A DNA stretch of 64,000 nt, taken from the NCBI GenBank assembly GCA_934293375.1, contig CAKQYS010000004.1, forward strand, positions 124,001 through 188,000, given 5' to 3'. Positions 8,710 to 17,434 of the stretch are shown piece after piece (position 1 is the first letter of the stretch; each line of letters opens with the position of its first letter). The DNA comes from an uncultured Lachnospiraceae bacterium (GTDB taxonomy: Bacteria; Bacillota; Clostridia; Lachnospirales; Lachnospiraceae). Under the pieces are notes generated by a model. That model did not search any database, was not told where the DNA came from, and was given only the letters and a program-made list of their open reading frames with translations. A program made the position numbers and the translations under genes.

Positions 8710-9888
8710 TTATTGCTGCGTTGCATCCTGCGTGTCGGATGATGTTTCCTGTGTAGTATCCTGTACGGAAGATGCTGCTTCCTGTGTACTATCCTGTGCG
8801 GAAGATGCTGCTTCCTGTGTGGTATCTGACAGAATATTATGTTCATCCATATACTTAACCAGACCGGCAAAATCCATCTTATCCCATGTGTCTCCTATAA
8901 AATCATCATCTGAAACATTCATCGCCTGAAGCCATGTCTGTTCCATTGTTGAATACGCATTCTCTGCCATCTGGGATGCATAGGTTTCAATAAAGAAATC
9001 CCGGTAATCTGTATCGTTGTTATTGTTCATACGCATTACCATGTAACGGGATCCATCATCATATAATTCAGCAATTTCACCATTTTGCAGTTTCGACAAG
9101 ACAGCGTCCATCTTGTCTCCTGTGGCACCGATATAGGTTCTTTCCTTATCGGTTGTATCCTCCACACCATATTCCTTAGCCAATGTATCAAAATCACTGC
9201 CCTCAAGGATCTTCTGACGGAATTCTTCCGCTTTCTGCTTCTGCTCTGCAATCTTATCGTCAGAATACTTTGTCTCTTTCCCCTCAGAATCTACCTCTAC
9301 ATAAGGGAAGATGGTATAATCCACATCTATGAAAGTTTTATCCCCAAACTTCTCTTTACCTTCTTTCGTATAATTCTCTGTCAGATCTGAATTCGCCTTC
9401 TCGTTTAACTTCTCCGTATATTTCTCCTCGGTAAATAACTTCTCTACATCATCTCTTGTAATACCGAAGTGATCCAACAGATCCTCTGTGAATGACTTGT
9501 AATATTTATCTACATTCGCATCTATTTCCTTCTGATCCTCATCTGTAATCTCTATACCGGTCTGTTGAGCAACCTGATATTTTGACTTACTTGACCGGAT
9601 CTGTTGCAATATCTGTGATCGATAATCCTCCTCAGAGTCCTTAAATGTTGCCTGATCTACTGCATATGTATATGCACACTGAATCATATAAATATATGCT
9701 TCCGCCTGGGTCACCTTCTCATTTCCTACCTTCAATACTTCTGTTTTACCTGCTTCTGCAGATATCTTGGTATCACCGGCACCACCCGATCCATCTTGTG
9801 TCCCGGAACATCCGGTAAATCCTGCCGTCATTAGGATACCTGCACATACCGCAGCTACAATCTGTTTCTTTATTCTTATCTTTTTCAT
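8710..9888 (-). CDS. SurA/PrsA-like foldase lipoprotein with repeat tail
   Basis: I start it at ATG 9888 (392 residues), preceded by TTGGAGGAA; the longer frame adds ten unconserved residues. It has a lipoprotein signal peptide (KKIRIKKQIVAAV...) with lipobox TGC at about residue 28. The body is helical with SurA-N-like segments (EAYIYMIQCAYTYA) and a degenerate parvulin-like region near residues 190-290, so it probably assists folding of exported proteins at the outer membrane face. The catalytic parvulin signature is not clear. The last 38 residues are low-complexity repeats of TQEAASSxQD type. It is monocistronic, with a terminator behind it. Confidence 0.8.
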   Translation of the reverse strand: MKKIRIKKQIVAAVCAGILMTAGFTGCSGTQDGSGGAGDTKISAEAGKTEVLKVGNEKVTQAEAYIYMIQCAYTYAVDQATFKDSEEDYRSQILQQIRSSKSKYQVAQQTGIEITDEDQKEIDANVDKYYKSFTEDLLDHFGITRDDVEKLFTEEKYTEKLNEKANSDLTENYTKEGKEKFGDKTFIDVDYTIFPYVEVDSEGKETKYSDDKIAEQKQKAEEFRQKILEGSDFDTLAKEYGVEDTTDKERTYIGATGDKMDAVLSKLQNGEIAELYDDGSRYMVMRMNNNNDTDYRDFFIETYASQMAENAYSTMEQTWLQAMNVSDDDFIGDTWDKMDFAGLVKYMDEHNILSDTTQEAASSAQDSTQEAASSVQDTTQETSSDTQDATQQ

Positions 9889-9990
9889 AATATTCCTCCA
9901 AGTTTTATCTAACTTCATAATGTATTGTAGTATAATTACGAAATGCTTTCAAGTCTTTCCACAAAATATTCACAATCCATGGCACAAAAA

Positions 9991-10021
9991 AAGAACTGAT
10001 ACACATCGTGTACCAGTTCTT
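9991..10021 (-). terminator. Terminator of the sugar ABC operon
   Basis: Imperfect stem AAGAACTGaTACAC (9991-10004) with GTGTAcCAGTTCTT (10008-10021), followed on the minus strand by a T-run (A-run at 9986-9992 on plus). It lies just after the last permease gene. Confidence 0.8.
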
Positions 10022-10036
10022 CTGATAGCTTGAATA

Positions 10037-10912
10037 TTACTCCTTTACACCACCAAGGGCAACACCTGCTATGATATACTTAGACAATGCAAAGTATACA
10101 ATGAACAGAGGTAATACTGTTAAGAACAGACCACAGTAAATCATACCATAATCCTGTCTAAACTGCTCTGATCTCAGACCCTGAATATACATAGGCAATG
10201 TATTCTTGTCTGTTGACTTCAAAATCATACTTGGAGTAAACAGGTTGTTCCATGATGCAATGAATGCGAAGATCGCCTGTGTAGCCATCGCAGGCTTCAT
10301 CAAAGGCAGTGCAATTCTATTGAATGTAGAAAACTCGCCTGATCCATCAATTCTTGCTGCTTCGATAATCTCAACTGAAAGGCCGCCTGTCATATACTGC
10401 TTCATAAAGTATACAGTATTCGGTGCTGCAATCGCTGGGATAATCAGTGGCCAATATGTATCATATAAGCCAATGTTCATCATGAACTTCATGAAACCGA
10501 TGATAGAAACCTGTGCAGGAATCATCATGATTGCCATGATAAATGTCCATGCTGCATTCCTCAGCTTGAACTGATATACAACAAGACCATATGCTGTCAT
10601 GGTTGCAAAGTATACCTGTAAAAGCGTAACAGGTACGGCAATAATCGCACTGTGAAGCATGGCTGCCCACAGAGATGTCTGACCACCTGCTGACTTTGCA
10701 GAAAGGTTAGCAACATTCGCGAAGAAGTTAGTTCCCGGAATCAAGTGCACACCTCTCTGGATTGCATTTGATGTTAATGTTGCATTGATAATCATAATAT
10801 AAAAAGGAAAGAGGCTCAATAAACATAACAGTACGCAAATCGCAGTACGGAATGTCTTGGTTGCTTTAATCTTAGCTGAGTAGCTCTCTTCTGCATTGTT
10901 ATTCTTTGCCAT
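10037..10912 (-). CDS. Carbohydrate ABC transporter permease, MalG family
   Basis: The start is ATG 10912 (291 residues) with AAGGAGGGA upstream. The inner-membrane protein has six predicted helices. It carries the EAA loop of binding-protein-dependent permeases (EIIEAARIDGSGEFSTFNRIALPLMKPA), which docks the ATPase. Family position points to sugar import. It directly follows the MalF-type permease. No ATPase gene is in the cluster, so a shared MsiK/UgpC-type ATPase elsewhere is likely. Confidence 0.93.
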   Translation of the reverse strand: MAKNNNAEESYSAKIKATKTFRTAICVLLCLLSLFPFYIMIINATLTSNAIQRGVHLIPGTNFFANVANLSAKSAGGQTSLWAAMLHSAIIAVPVTLLQVYFATMTAYGLVVYQFKLRNAAWTFIMAIMMIPAQVSIIGFMKFMMNIGLYDTYWPLIIPAIAAPNTVYFMKQYMTGGLSVEIIEAARIDGSGEFSTFNRIALPLMKPAMATQAIFAFIASWNNLFTPSMILKSTDKNTLPMYIQGLRSEQFRQDYGMIYCGLFLTVLPLFIVYFALSKYIIAGVALGGVKE

Positions 10913-10928
10913 AATCCGCACTCCCTCC

Positions 10929-11921
10929 TTACTTAATTACTGCATGTCTCTGCTTTGGCTCGCGCTCCCGAGTTACTGCAAAGAATACCAAACTGATTGC
11001 TAAAGTTACAAAGAACAATACCATAGATGACGCTGCAGACTTACCATAGTTAGCACTGATACCATAACCGGTCTGACGAATGTACATCGTAATCGTATTA
11101 GATACATTGCTTCCGGCAGGTCCACCAATCGTACCATTGATTGTATTGAACAGTGCAGGAATATCGTACATCTGCAAACCACCGATTGCTGATGTAACTA
11201 ATGTAAACTGAATAATCGGCTTCAGCAATGGTAATGTAATACTGAAGAACTGCTGCTTACTGTTGGCACCATCTACCATGGCAGCCTCATATAATGAAGG
11301 ATTGATACCTAAGATACCGGCAATCAATACGATCATACTGTTACCATACCACATCCAGAACTGCATGAATGCGATAAATCCTACTGTCCATCCTGAACTT
11401 GACATCAGATCATATTCCTTCGGAATCATTCCGATTGTCTGCATTAATCCTGATAAAGGACCACCTAAACAGAACAGAGAATAGAACAATACGGAAATAG
11501 AAGATGCTGTGATAATGTTCGGCATGAACATCATAACCTTAAATGCACCCTGTCCCTTTAACTTGCAGATATTATCTGTGAACCAAGATGCAAGTAAAAG
11601 AGCTAACAGAATCTGTGGAATAAAGTTACAGATCCAAATCAACATTGTATTCAGAATTGCATGTACCGTCTGTGTATCGAATAACTTCGCACCCTCAATA
11701 ACCTGATACTTGTTATTCATATTGATCAGAACGGATGCATAATTCTTTAAACCGACAAATGAAGGACCTACAGTCTTACCTACACCTCTTGAGTAGTACT
11801 CTACAAAGCTGAGCCATACAGTATAGATCAATGGATACAGCTGGAAGAGAGCATACACAACAAAGAATGGTGCAATGAAGAGATATCCATACTTGCCGTA
11901 CTCTACTGTTTTCTTTTTCAT
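10929..11921 (-). CDS. Carbohydrate ABC transporter permease, MalF family
   Basis: I start at ATG 11921 (330 residues; GGGAAG upstream); a frame open to 11990 adds 23 unlikely residues. It has six membrane helices, the first being YLFIAPFFVVYALFQLYPL, and an EAA loop (SLYEAAMVDGANSKQQFFSITLPLL). It would form the heterodimeric channel with the MalG-type neighbour, 16 bases downstream. It lies after the solute-binding protein gene, separated by a strong hairpin. Confidence 0.93.
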   Translation of the reverse strand: MKKKTVEYGKYGYLFIAPFFVVYALFQLYPLIYTVWLSFVEYYSRGVGKTVGPSFVGLKNYASVLINMNNKYQVIEGAKLFDTQTVHAILNTMLIWICNFIPQILLALLLASWFTDNICKLKGQGAFKVMMFMPNIITASSISVLFYSLFCLGGPLSGLMQTIGMIPKEYDLMSSSGWTVGFIAFMQFWMWYGNSMIVLIAGILGINPSLYEAAMVDGANSKQQFFSITLPLLKPIIQFTLVTSAIGGLQMYDIPALFNTINGTIGGPAGSNVSNTITMYIRQTGYGISANYGKSAASSMVLFFVTLAISLVFFAVTREREPKQRHAVIK

Positions 11922-12061
11922 GATTTCACTTCCCCATTTTATGATTGTTTCACGTCCCCCTATTAGACATTTTGCTAATACAACTTGCACAGGAATAACT
12001 TGTATATAGATTGTTTAAATTGAATTAGTAAAATGTCCAACAGTGGCATTATTAAAGAATA

Positions 12062-12090
12062 CTGTACACTGGCACGAAGCCAGTGTACAG
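12062..12090 (-). promoter_or_regulatory. Intra-operon stem-loop between binding protein and permease genes
   Basis: A perfect 12-bp stem CTGTACACTGGC/GCCAGTGTACAG with a 5-nt loop lies 17 bases after the binding-protein stop. On the minus strand it is followed by TATTCTTTAAT rather than a clean T-run. It could be a leaky terminator or an mRNA-stabilising hairpin, giving more binding protein than permease. Confidence 0.75.
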
Positions 12091-12107
12091 TAAAGAAAAT
12101 CAATATA

Positions 12108-13541
12108 TTACTCTACAGTAATGAATGACTTATCCTGAGATACCTTATCCTTAACCATCTTGATGGCTGCATCTGGATCAGCTACCTTACCCTCGTTGTA
12201 AGCAGTCATAGCCTCTGTGATGTAGTTGATCATATCAGCATCGTAAGCAGAACCATCTGCGATTGACATGCTTGCTGCATAGTCAGCCCAGAATGAAACT
12301 GGATTCTGATCACCAAGTGTCTTACAAGCACCAGCGCCTGCAGCGATGATCTTCTCAACAGCCTTCTTGTTGTTTACGAAGTCTGAAGAACCATTCTTCT
12401 GATCCTCACCTAAGTAGTCAGCACCAAGCTTCTCACCACCAAAGTACTCAGCCATGAAGTCAGCATCACATGTTAATGTGTACATTACGAATGCAGCTAA
12501 CTCCTTGTTCTTGCACTGTGAAGAAGCTACCATGTAAGAACCACCCCAGTGATACTTAGCAGGACCTGTACAAAGTCTGAAATCACCAACATGCTTCTCT
12601 GTGTTGATTGACCAGTATGTAAACCATGTTGTACCGAACCATCCGAATACATCTCCATCATATGACTGGTTCCAAGCATCGTTCCACATTGCTGTCTTGT
12701 TTGTGTAACCACCATCATATAACTTCTTAGAGTACTCAAATAATGTCTTAACTGAATCATCAAGCTTTAATGTGTCATCCTTAACGAATGCCTCAGATCT
12801 CTGATCTGTAACAACATACTTGATATCATCAGCACCTGATAACATCTTGTAACCAGCTTCCTTCATCTTGTCAGCTGTAGCGAAGAATGTATCCCAATCC
12901 TTAACTGACTCCTGAACCTGATCTGGATCATCTGTTCCTAATACTTCCTTAGCGATATCAGCTCTGTATACGAAACATCCAGGAGTTGCCTGCCATGAAA
13001 GAGCCTTTACATTTCCATCGTAAGTACCATGAGCGATTGTGTACTCATAAGCATCTGCGTACATTGTAGGTGTGATACCTAAATCTGCTACATTAGCGAT
13101 AAAATCTGACTCAATGAAACCACCAACTACATCTGAGTCGAATGCCATTAAGTCTGGAGCCTCGCTACCACCCTCGTTTAAGAGGTTTGTAATCTTCTCA
13201 GCGTAAACACCGTCTGTACCTGAACACTCAAGGTTTACATACTTGATAAGATCCTTGTACTCTGGATACTTAGCTAAGAAATAGTTCTCGATGATTCCAC
13301 CTAACTCTGTATTCCAAGAGTATACATAGATTGGATCACCAGTTGCTTCTGGCTTCTCAATTGCTGTTGCCTCGTCAGCTGCTGCTGCAGTTGTATCACC
13401 TGTGTTGTCAGATGGTGCTGCAGTTGTGTCATCTGCCTTCTTCTCCTGTGTAGTAGCATCTTTACCACCTCCACAAGCTGCCAAAGATAAGCCCATTGCC
13501 AGTGCTAATGAAAGCGCTGTGATTTTCTTGAATTTTTTCAC
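12108..13541 (-). CDS. Sugar ABC transporter substrate-binding lipoprotein
   Basis: The 477-residue protein starts at GTG 13541, seven bases after AAAGGAGGG. It has a lipoprotein signal peptide with lipobox LAAC (Cys about residue 23), then a Thr/Asp/Ala-rich linker, then a family 1 extracellular solute-binding fold (PDLMAFDSDVVGG, WATPGCFVYRADIAKEVLG, aromatic-rich ligand site around FGWFGTTWFTYW). It captures a sugar or oligosaccharide for the two permeases downstream. Codon use is strongly biased towards a few codons, suggesting high expression. The ligand is unknown. Confidence 0.92.
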   Translation of the reverse strand: MKKFKKITALSLALAMGLSLAACGGGKDATTQEKKADDTTAAPSDNTGDTTAAAADEATAIEKPEATGDPIYVYSWNTELGGIIENYFLAKYPEYKDLIKYVNLECSGTDGVYAEKITNLLNEGGSEAPDLMAFDSDVVGGFIESDFIANVADLGITPTMYADAYEYTIAHGTYDGNVKALSWQATPGCFVYRADIAKEVLGTDDPDQVQESVKDWDTFFATADKMKEAGYKMLSGADDIKYVVTDQRSEAFVKDDTLKLDDSVKTLFEYSKKLYDGGYTNKTAMWNDAWNQSYDGDVFGWFGTTWFTYWSINTEKHVGDFRLCTGPAKYHWGGSYMVASSQCKNKELAAFVMYTLTCDADFMAEYFGGEKLGADYLGEDQKNGSSDFVNNKKAVEKIIAAGAGACKTLGDQNPVSFWADYAASMSIADGSAYDADMINYITEAMTAYNEGKVADPDAAIKMVKDKVSQDKSFITVE

Positions 13542-13645
13542 GAAAAAACCCTCCTTTAAAATGTGAAATTACGTTGTGCAGTATTACTGCCAACAATAAA
13601 TTTTTTCATTGACATACGACATTACTGCCCCTGTCAACTATTACG

Positions 13646-13674
13646 ATTATAATACAGAATAGACAATATAGCAA
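13646..13674 (-). promoter_or_regulatory. Promoter of the sugar ABC operon
   Basis: TTGCTA (13674-13669), 17-bp spacer and perfect TATAAT (13651-13646) on the minus strand. The roughly 100-nt leader contains an inverted repeat GCAGTA/TACTGC (13578-13590), extended by GTTG/CAAC, and the octamer core ATTACTGCC occurs at 13583 and again at 13621; these could be operator sites. Confidence 0.65.
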
Positions 13675-13692
13675 GTATTTTTTTCAATTTTC

Positions 13693-14733
13693 TTAATCCT
13701 TTTGTACATATTTGCTAAAATCTTCTATTTTCTCAGCTAAACCGGACGGATTATAGTCAATCAAACCACTCGGGCCGGCCATTTCTATGCATTTTACATT
13801 AGAATAATCCTCGAAATACTGCAATCTAGCCGCATTATACTGACCGGCAAAATCATACTCCGGATTGGCCTTTATAATATCTGCCACTTCCGCCTGTACT
13901 TCTTCTGATTCCGAGTAATATGGATCAAGCAGAGGATTACTCCAGATCATAAGTATTGGTATATCGGACGGAATATTACCGGCAGCCGCTGCATTGTCAT
14001 AGGTTGCCATCAGCTCATGATAGGTGTCCTTATTATAATATGACTTTGAGATCAAGGCATCCCGAAGTTCCATCTGTTTGTCCGTGTATAATTGCGGTTG
14101 ATTTGTCGGATACATGCCGGTAGCATATCTATGCCCTCCGATCCGGCAATAACCAAGCATCATCCATGAAACCAATTTGGTATCCCATGTCATCTGATAA
14201 CCATCACATTCCGCAGGATAGGTTGCATCGATCCCCACAATGCCGGCCACTTCATCCGGATAAGTATTTGACCAATACACAGCTTCAATCCCCGCCGTGC
14301 CTTCTGCCACCAAAATATACGGTGCAGCAATGTCTGCTGCCGTTAATGCAGCCCGTGTCTCTTCCGTCATAGATGCCACATCCTTTGATGCATGTGCCGA
14401 TGCACTGAAACCGTTACCGCTTCGATCTACATAAGCAATTGCTTTATCCTGTAGCAGATCCATCAATGGCTGCAAAGCAATCGAATTATCAGTCTGTTTG
14501 GCATCATGCAAAAAAACATAGGTGACATCTGCTGAGGTTTCATTGCTCATCACATGCATCTGATGTCCATCTACACTTACCATTTTCCCCGGTGCCACAA
14601 GCAAAGAGGCCTCTTCCTGCAGTTTTTGATGATGTTTCACAGATACCACCATAATAATGACCAACAACAGCAGAATACCCACTGCAAAAGTCATCAGAAT
14701 CAATCTCATCAAAGTATTTATCAACTTCTTCAC
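13693..14733 (-). CDS. Membrane-anchored alpha/beta hydrolase-like protein with altered nucleophile elbow
   Basis: I choose GTG 14733 as start (346 residues; GAGGAAA upstream); a frame open to 14784 is less likely. A signal anchor spans about residues 5-32. The fold reads as alpha/beta hydrolase: VFLHD in place of the HG motif, YVDRSGNGFS, and the elbow region followed by YWSNTYPDEVAGIVGID. At the elbow the usual GxSxG is replaced by AEGTAG, with Thr146 where the nucleophilic Ser should be. Catalysis may therefore be weak or absent. Function unknown. It is divergent from the operon at 14952. Confidence 0.8.
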   Translation of the reverse strand: MKKLINTLMRLILMTFAVGILLLLVIIMVVSVKHHQKLQEEASLLVAPGKMVSVDGHQMHVMSNETSADVTYVFLHDAKQTDNSIALQPLMDLLQDKAIAYVDRSGNGFSASAHASKDVASMTEETRAALTAADIAAPYILVAEGTAGIEAVYWSNTYPDEVAGIVGIDATYPAECDGYQMTWDTKLVSWMMLGYCRIGGHRYATGMYPTNQPQLYTDKQMELRDALISKSYYNKDTYHELMATYDNAAAAGNIPSDIPILMIWSNPLLDPYYSESEEVQAEVADIIKANPEYDFAGQYNAARLQYFEDYSNVKCIEMAGPSGLIDYNPSGLAEKIEDFSKYVQKD

Positions 14734-14848
14734 ATTCGTTTCCTCACTTTTCTTAATCTTACCTTTATTATTATACCATCTCATCCCCGGCTAGTCCATC
14801 CGGCAAAATCAGCTATTAAAATTTCATAAATACTTCACAGCCCATTCA

Positions 14849-14877
14849 TTTTCATAAACGCAAAGGTGTGTTATAAT
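14849..14877 (+). promoter_or_regulatory. Promoter of the DUF1538/PII-like operon
   Basis: Perfect TATAAT (14872-14877) with a moderate -35, TTTTCA (14849-14854), at 17 bp. It is the only good promoter before the gene at 14952. Confidence 0.5.
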
Positions 14878-14951
14878 GGGAGTCATGGCGGTCATATGTA
14901 TACGAGTCCGGCATAACACAAAGCAAACACATAAACTATCAAGGAGGCAGC

Positions 14952-15800
14952 ATGGCTAAAAAATATGCACCGGAGCTTGATCCGGACCTACAACAACCCA
15001 CAACAGAAGAGCCTTCCGGCACACAGCAAAAGGTGGATCCGGATCGATTGGATCGTCATTTTCTGAACTTCAGAGAGAAAATGAAATATGATGCAGCCGG
15101 CGAAAAAGAAAAACTGTCTGATATGAACACACGGCAAAAGGTGTCTTATTTTTTTACCTATTATAAGTGGCATGTCATATTGACATTTCTGGCAATTTTT
15201 TGTATTGTCAGTATAACACGGGGCATCTATAAAAACACACGGCCTACACTGATTTCAATTGCGATCATTAACAATACCAGTGAGCAATATAGCGATGATG
15301 CTTTCGAGCAAAGCTATCGATCCGCAGTCAACGCACCGGCTTCATACCGGTTTAACATTGAATCCGACTACAAAATCGATCCGGACACCACGGATTCCGA
15401 ATTCAAATCAGCAGGCGAATCACAGATGACGGATCACGAAATGCTATCCGTAAAATCTTTCAACGGATTCTTTGATATCATTCTATGTGACGAGAAAGCG
15501 CTCACTTACTGTAGCGAACAAGATGTCGTATATCCATTGGATGTTTATTTCCCACAGGATATCCAAGATGCACTGTCAGATCGTACTGTCACCGCCAAGG
15601 ATGTTGATGGCAACACGCGTCCCTATGCTTTGGATATCAGCGACCTTCCTGCCGTAAAAGATTTAAATCTGTCTTATGACAAGGTCTATCTGACCTTTGC
15701 AGGTGCAAAGACTGACAGCTATAGCCGTGCCGTTACATTTCTGAATTATCTGATGGGAACAGATTTCAGTACCATTGATACTACTGTGGGCAGTCAATAA
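14952..15800 (+). CDS. Single-pass membrane protein of unknown function
   Basis: I do not recognise this 282-residue protein. The ATG has AAGGAGGCAGC upstream. Residues 1-70 are hydrophilic, Pro/Glu/Gln-rich and then basic (presumably cytoplasmic). One membrane helix (WHVILTFLAIFCIVSITRGIY) lies at about 74-94, and some 190 residues follow outside, with ISIAIINNT and FDIILCDEKA suggesting an alpha/beta or periplasmic-binding-like fold. It is 42 bases upstream of the DUF1538 gene on the same strand and probably co-transcribed. Confidence 0.85.
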   Translation: MAKKYAPELDPDLQQPTTEEPSGTQQKVDPDRLDRHFLNFREKMKYDAAGEKEKLSDMNTRQKVSYFFTYYKWHVILTFLAIFCIVSITRGIYKNTRPTLISIAIINNTSEQYSDDAFEQSYRSAVNAPASYRFNIESDYKIDPDTTDSEFKSAGESQMTDHEMLSVKSFNGFFDIILCDEKALTYCSEQDVVYPLDVYFPQDIQDALSDRTVTAKDVDGNTRPYALDISDLPAVKDLNLSYDKVYLTFAGAKTDSYSRAVTFLNYLMGTDFSTIDTTVGSQ

Positions 15801-15842
15801 GCTGTCATAACATTTCAAACCATCTATAAAGGAGGACCTCTA

Positions 15843-17420
15843 TTGCTTACACATGCCAGACTCACCAAGGAGATCAAGTATCATCAAAACCGATTAAGCA
15901 AAAAGCTAAAAGAAAAATACAAAGAAGCCATTGCAGCTGTAGGACCGATCCTATTGATCGTTTTGATCCTGAGTTTTACAATCGCACCCATTCCTGCCAG
16001 CATTATGCTCACATTTATTGCCGGTGCCGTATTACTAACACTGGGAATGATGTTCTTTACCCTTGGTGCCGAACTGTCTATGACACCAATGGGAGAGCGT
16101 GTCGGCAATAGCATGACGCGTTCCAGAAAATTATGGGTTATGATCCTGTTAGGCTTTCTGCTTGGTTTTATCATTACCATATCGGAACCCGATCTTCAGG
16201 TGCTTGCCCGACAGGTACCTTCCATTCCTAACAGCACTCTGATCGGTGCTATTGCCGTAGGGGTTGGCGTCTTTCTTGTCATTGCGCTGCTGCGAATCTT
16301 ATTTGCCATTGCACTGTCCCCTCTGCTCTTTATTTTCTATGCAGTTGTATTTATTCTGGCTGCATTTGTCCCAAAAGATTTTCTTGCCGTCGCCTTTGAT
16401 TCCGGCGGTGTGACCACAGGACCCATGACAGTTCCATTTATTATGGCTCTGGGTATGGGTATTGCATCCATCCGTAACGACAGACATGCAGATGATGACA
16501 GCTTTGGTCTTGTGGCACTTAGCTCGATCGGTCCGATCTTGTCCGTTTTGATTCTTGCTTTTGTATATCAAGCATCAAGCACCTACACGGATACGGAATT
16601 GACACAGATCCAGAATTCCGTGGATTTAGGCCAGATGTTTTTCCATGCATTTCCCGCCTATATCAAGGAGATTGCGCTTTCTCTGCTGCCGATCGTGATT
16701 TTCTTTGCCATTTTTCAAATCTGTTCCCTAAAATTGGAAAAGCGTGCACTGATCAAGATTCTGATTGGTCTCATCTACACTTACATCGGTCTGGTCATGT
16801 TTCTTACCGGTGTGAATGTCGGCTTTATGCCAGCCGGCAAATACCTTGGGCAAATGATTGCAGCATTGCCGTACCGGTATATCCTGATTCCGATCGGTAT
16901 GCTGATGGGGTACTTTATTGTTATGGCAGAACCAGCCGTGTATGTCTTAATGAAGCAGGTAGAAGAATTGACCGATGGCGCCATTTCCGGAAAATCCCTG
17001 AAACTGTGCCTTTCTATTGGTGTTGCCGTGTCCGTCGGACTTTCCATGGTACGCGTATTAACCGGTATTTCCATTTTCTGGTTTCTGATTCCCGGCTATG
17101 CCATCGCACTAGGGCTTTCTCTTATTGTTCCAAAGATTTTTACTGCCATTGCATTTGACTCCGGCGGTGTGGCATCCGGTCCAATGACAGCCACCTTTCT
17201 TCTTCCGTTCGCGATCGGTGCCTGCACCAGTGTGGATGGTAATGTCGTAGCAGATGCTTTTGGTGTGGTTGCCATGGTTGCAATGACGCCGCTTATCACC
17301 ATACAAATACTTGGTTTAGTCTATAAATTTCGTGAGACTGAACATACTGCACTGCCAGATACCGACGCACCTTTGGATCTTTATGCTGAACTTGCCGACA
17401 ATGCGATCATTGAACTATAG
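15843..17420 (+). CDS. DUF1538 polytopic membrane protein (putative transporter)
   Basis: The 525-residue protein starts at TTG 15843 with AAAGGAGGA seven bases upstream. After a basic N-terminus it has about twelve or more hydrophobic helices in two homologous halves. Each half carries an AFDSGGV-(T/A)-(T/S)-GPMT motif (near residues 182 and 437) in a re-entrant-like position, and a LGAELSMTPMG or related segment. The duplicated inverted-repeat plan is typical of secondary transporters. DUF1538 has no firmly assigned substrate that I know of. The next gene encodes a PII-like protein, suggesting control by a nucleotide or metabolite sensor. Confidence 0.9.
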   Translation: MLTHARLTKEIKYHQNRLSKKLKEKYKEAIAAVGPILLIVLILSFTIAPIPASIMLTFIAGAVLLTLGMMFFTLGAELSMTPMGERVGNSMTRSRKLWVMILLGFLLGFIITISEPDLQVLARQVPSIPNSTLIGAIAVGVGVFLVIALLRILFAIALSPLLFIFYAVVFILAAFVPKDFLAVAFDSGGVTTGPMTVPFIMALGMGIASIRNDRHADDDSFGLVALSSIGPILSVLILAFVYQASSTYTDTELTQIQNSVDLGQMFFHAFPAYIKEIALSLLPIVIFFAIFQICSLKLEKRALIKILIGLIYTYIGLVMFLTGVNVGFMPAGKYLGQMIAALPYRYILIPIGMLMGYFIVMAEPAVYVLMKQVEELTDGAISGKSLKLCLSIGVAVSVGLSMVRVLTGISIFWFLIPGYAIALGLSLIVPKIFTAIAFDSGGVASGPMTATFLLPFAIGACTSVDGNVVADAFGVVAMVAMTPLITIQILGLVYKFRETEHTALPDTDAPLDLYAELADNAIIEL

Positions 17421-17434
17421 AAAGGATTATGCTT

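Noticed and set aside
8468..8929. 153-residue plus-strand frame
   Set aside because: It crosses a terminator and runs antisense to the foldase-like gene; composition is not protein-like.
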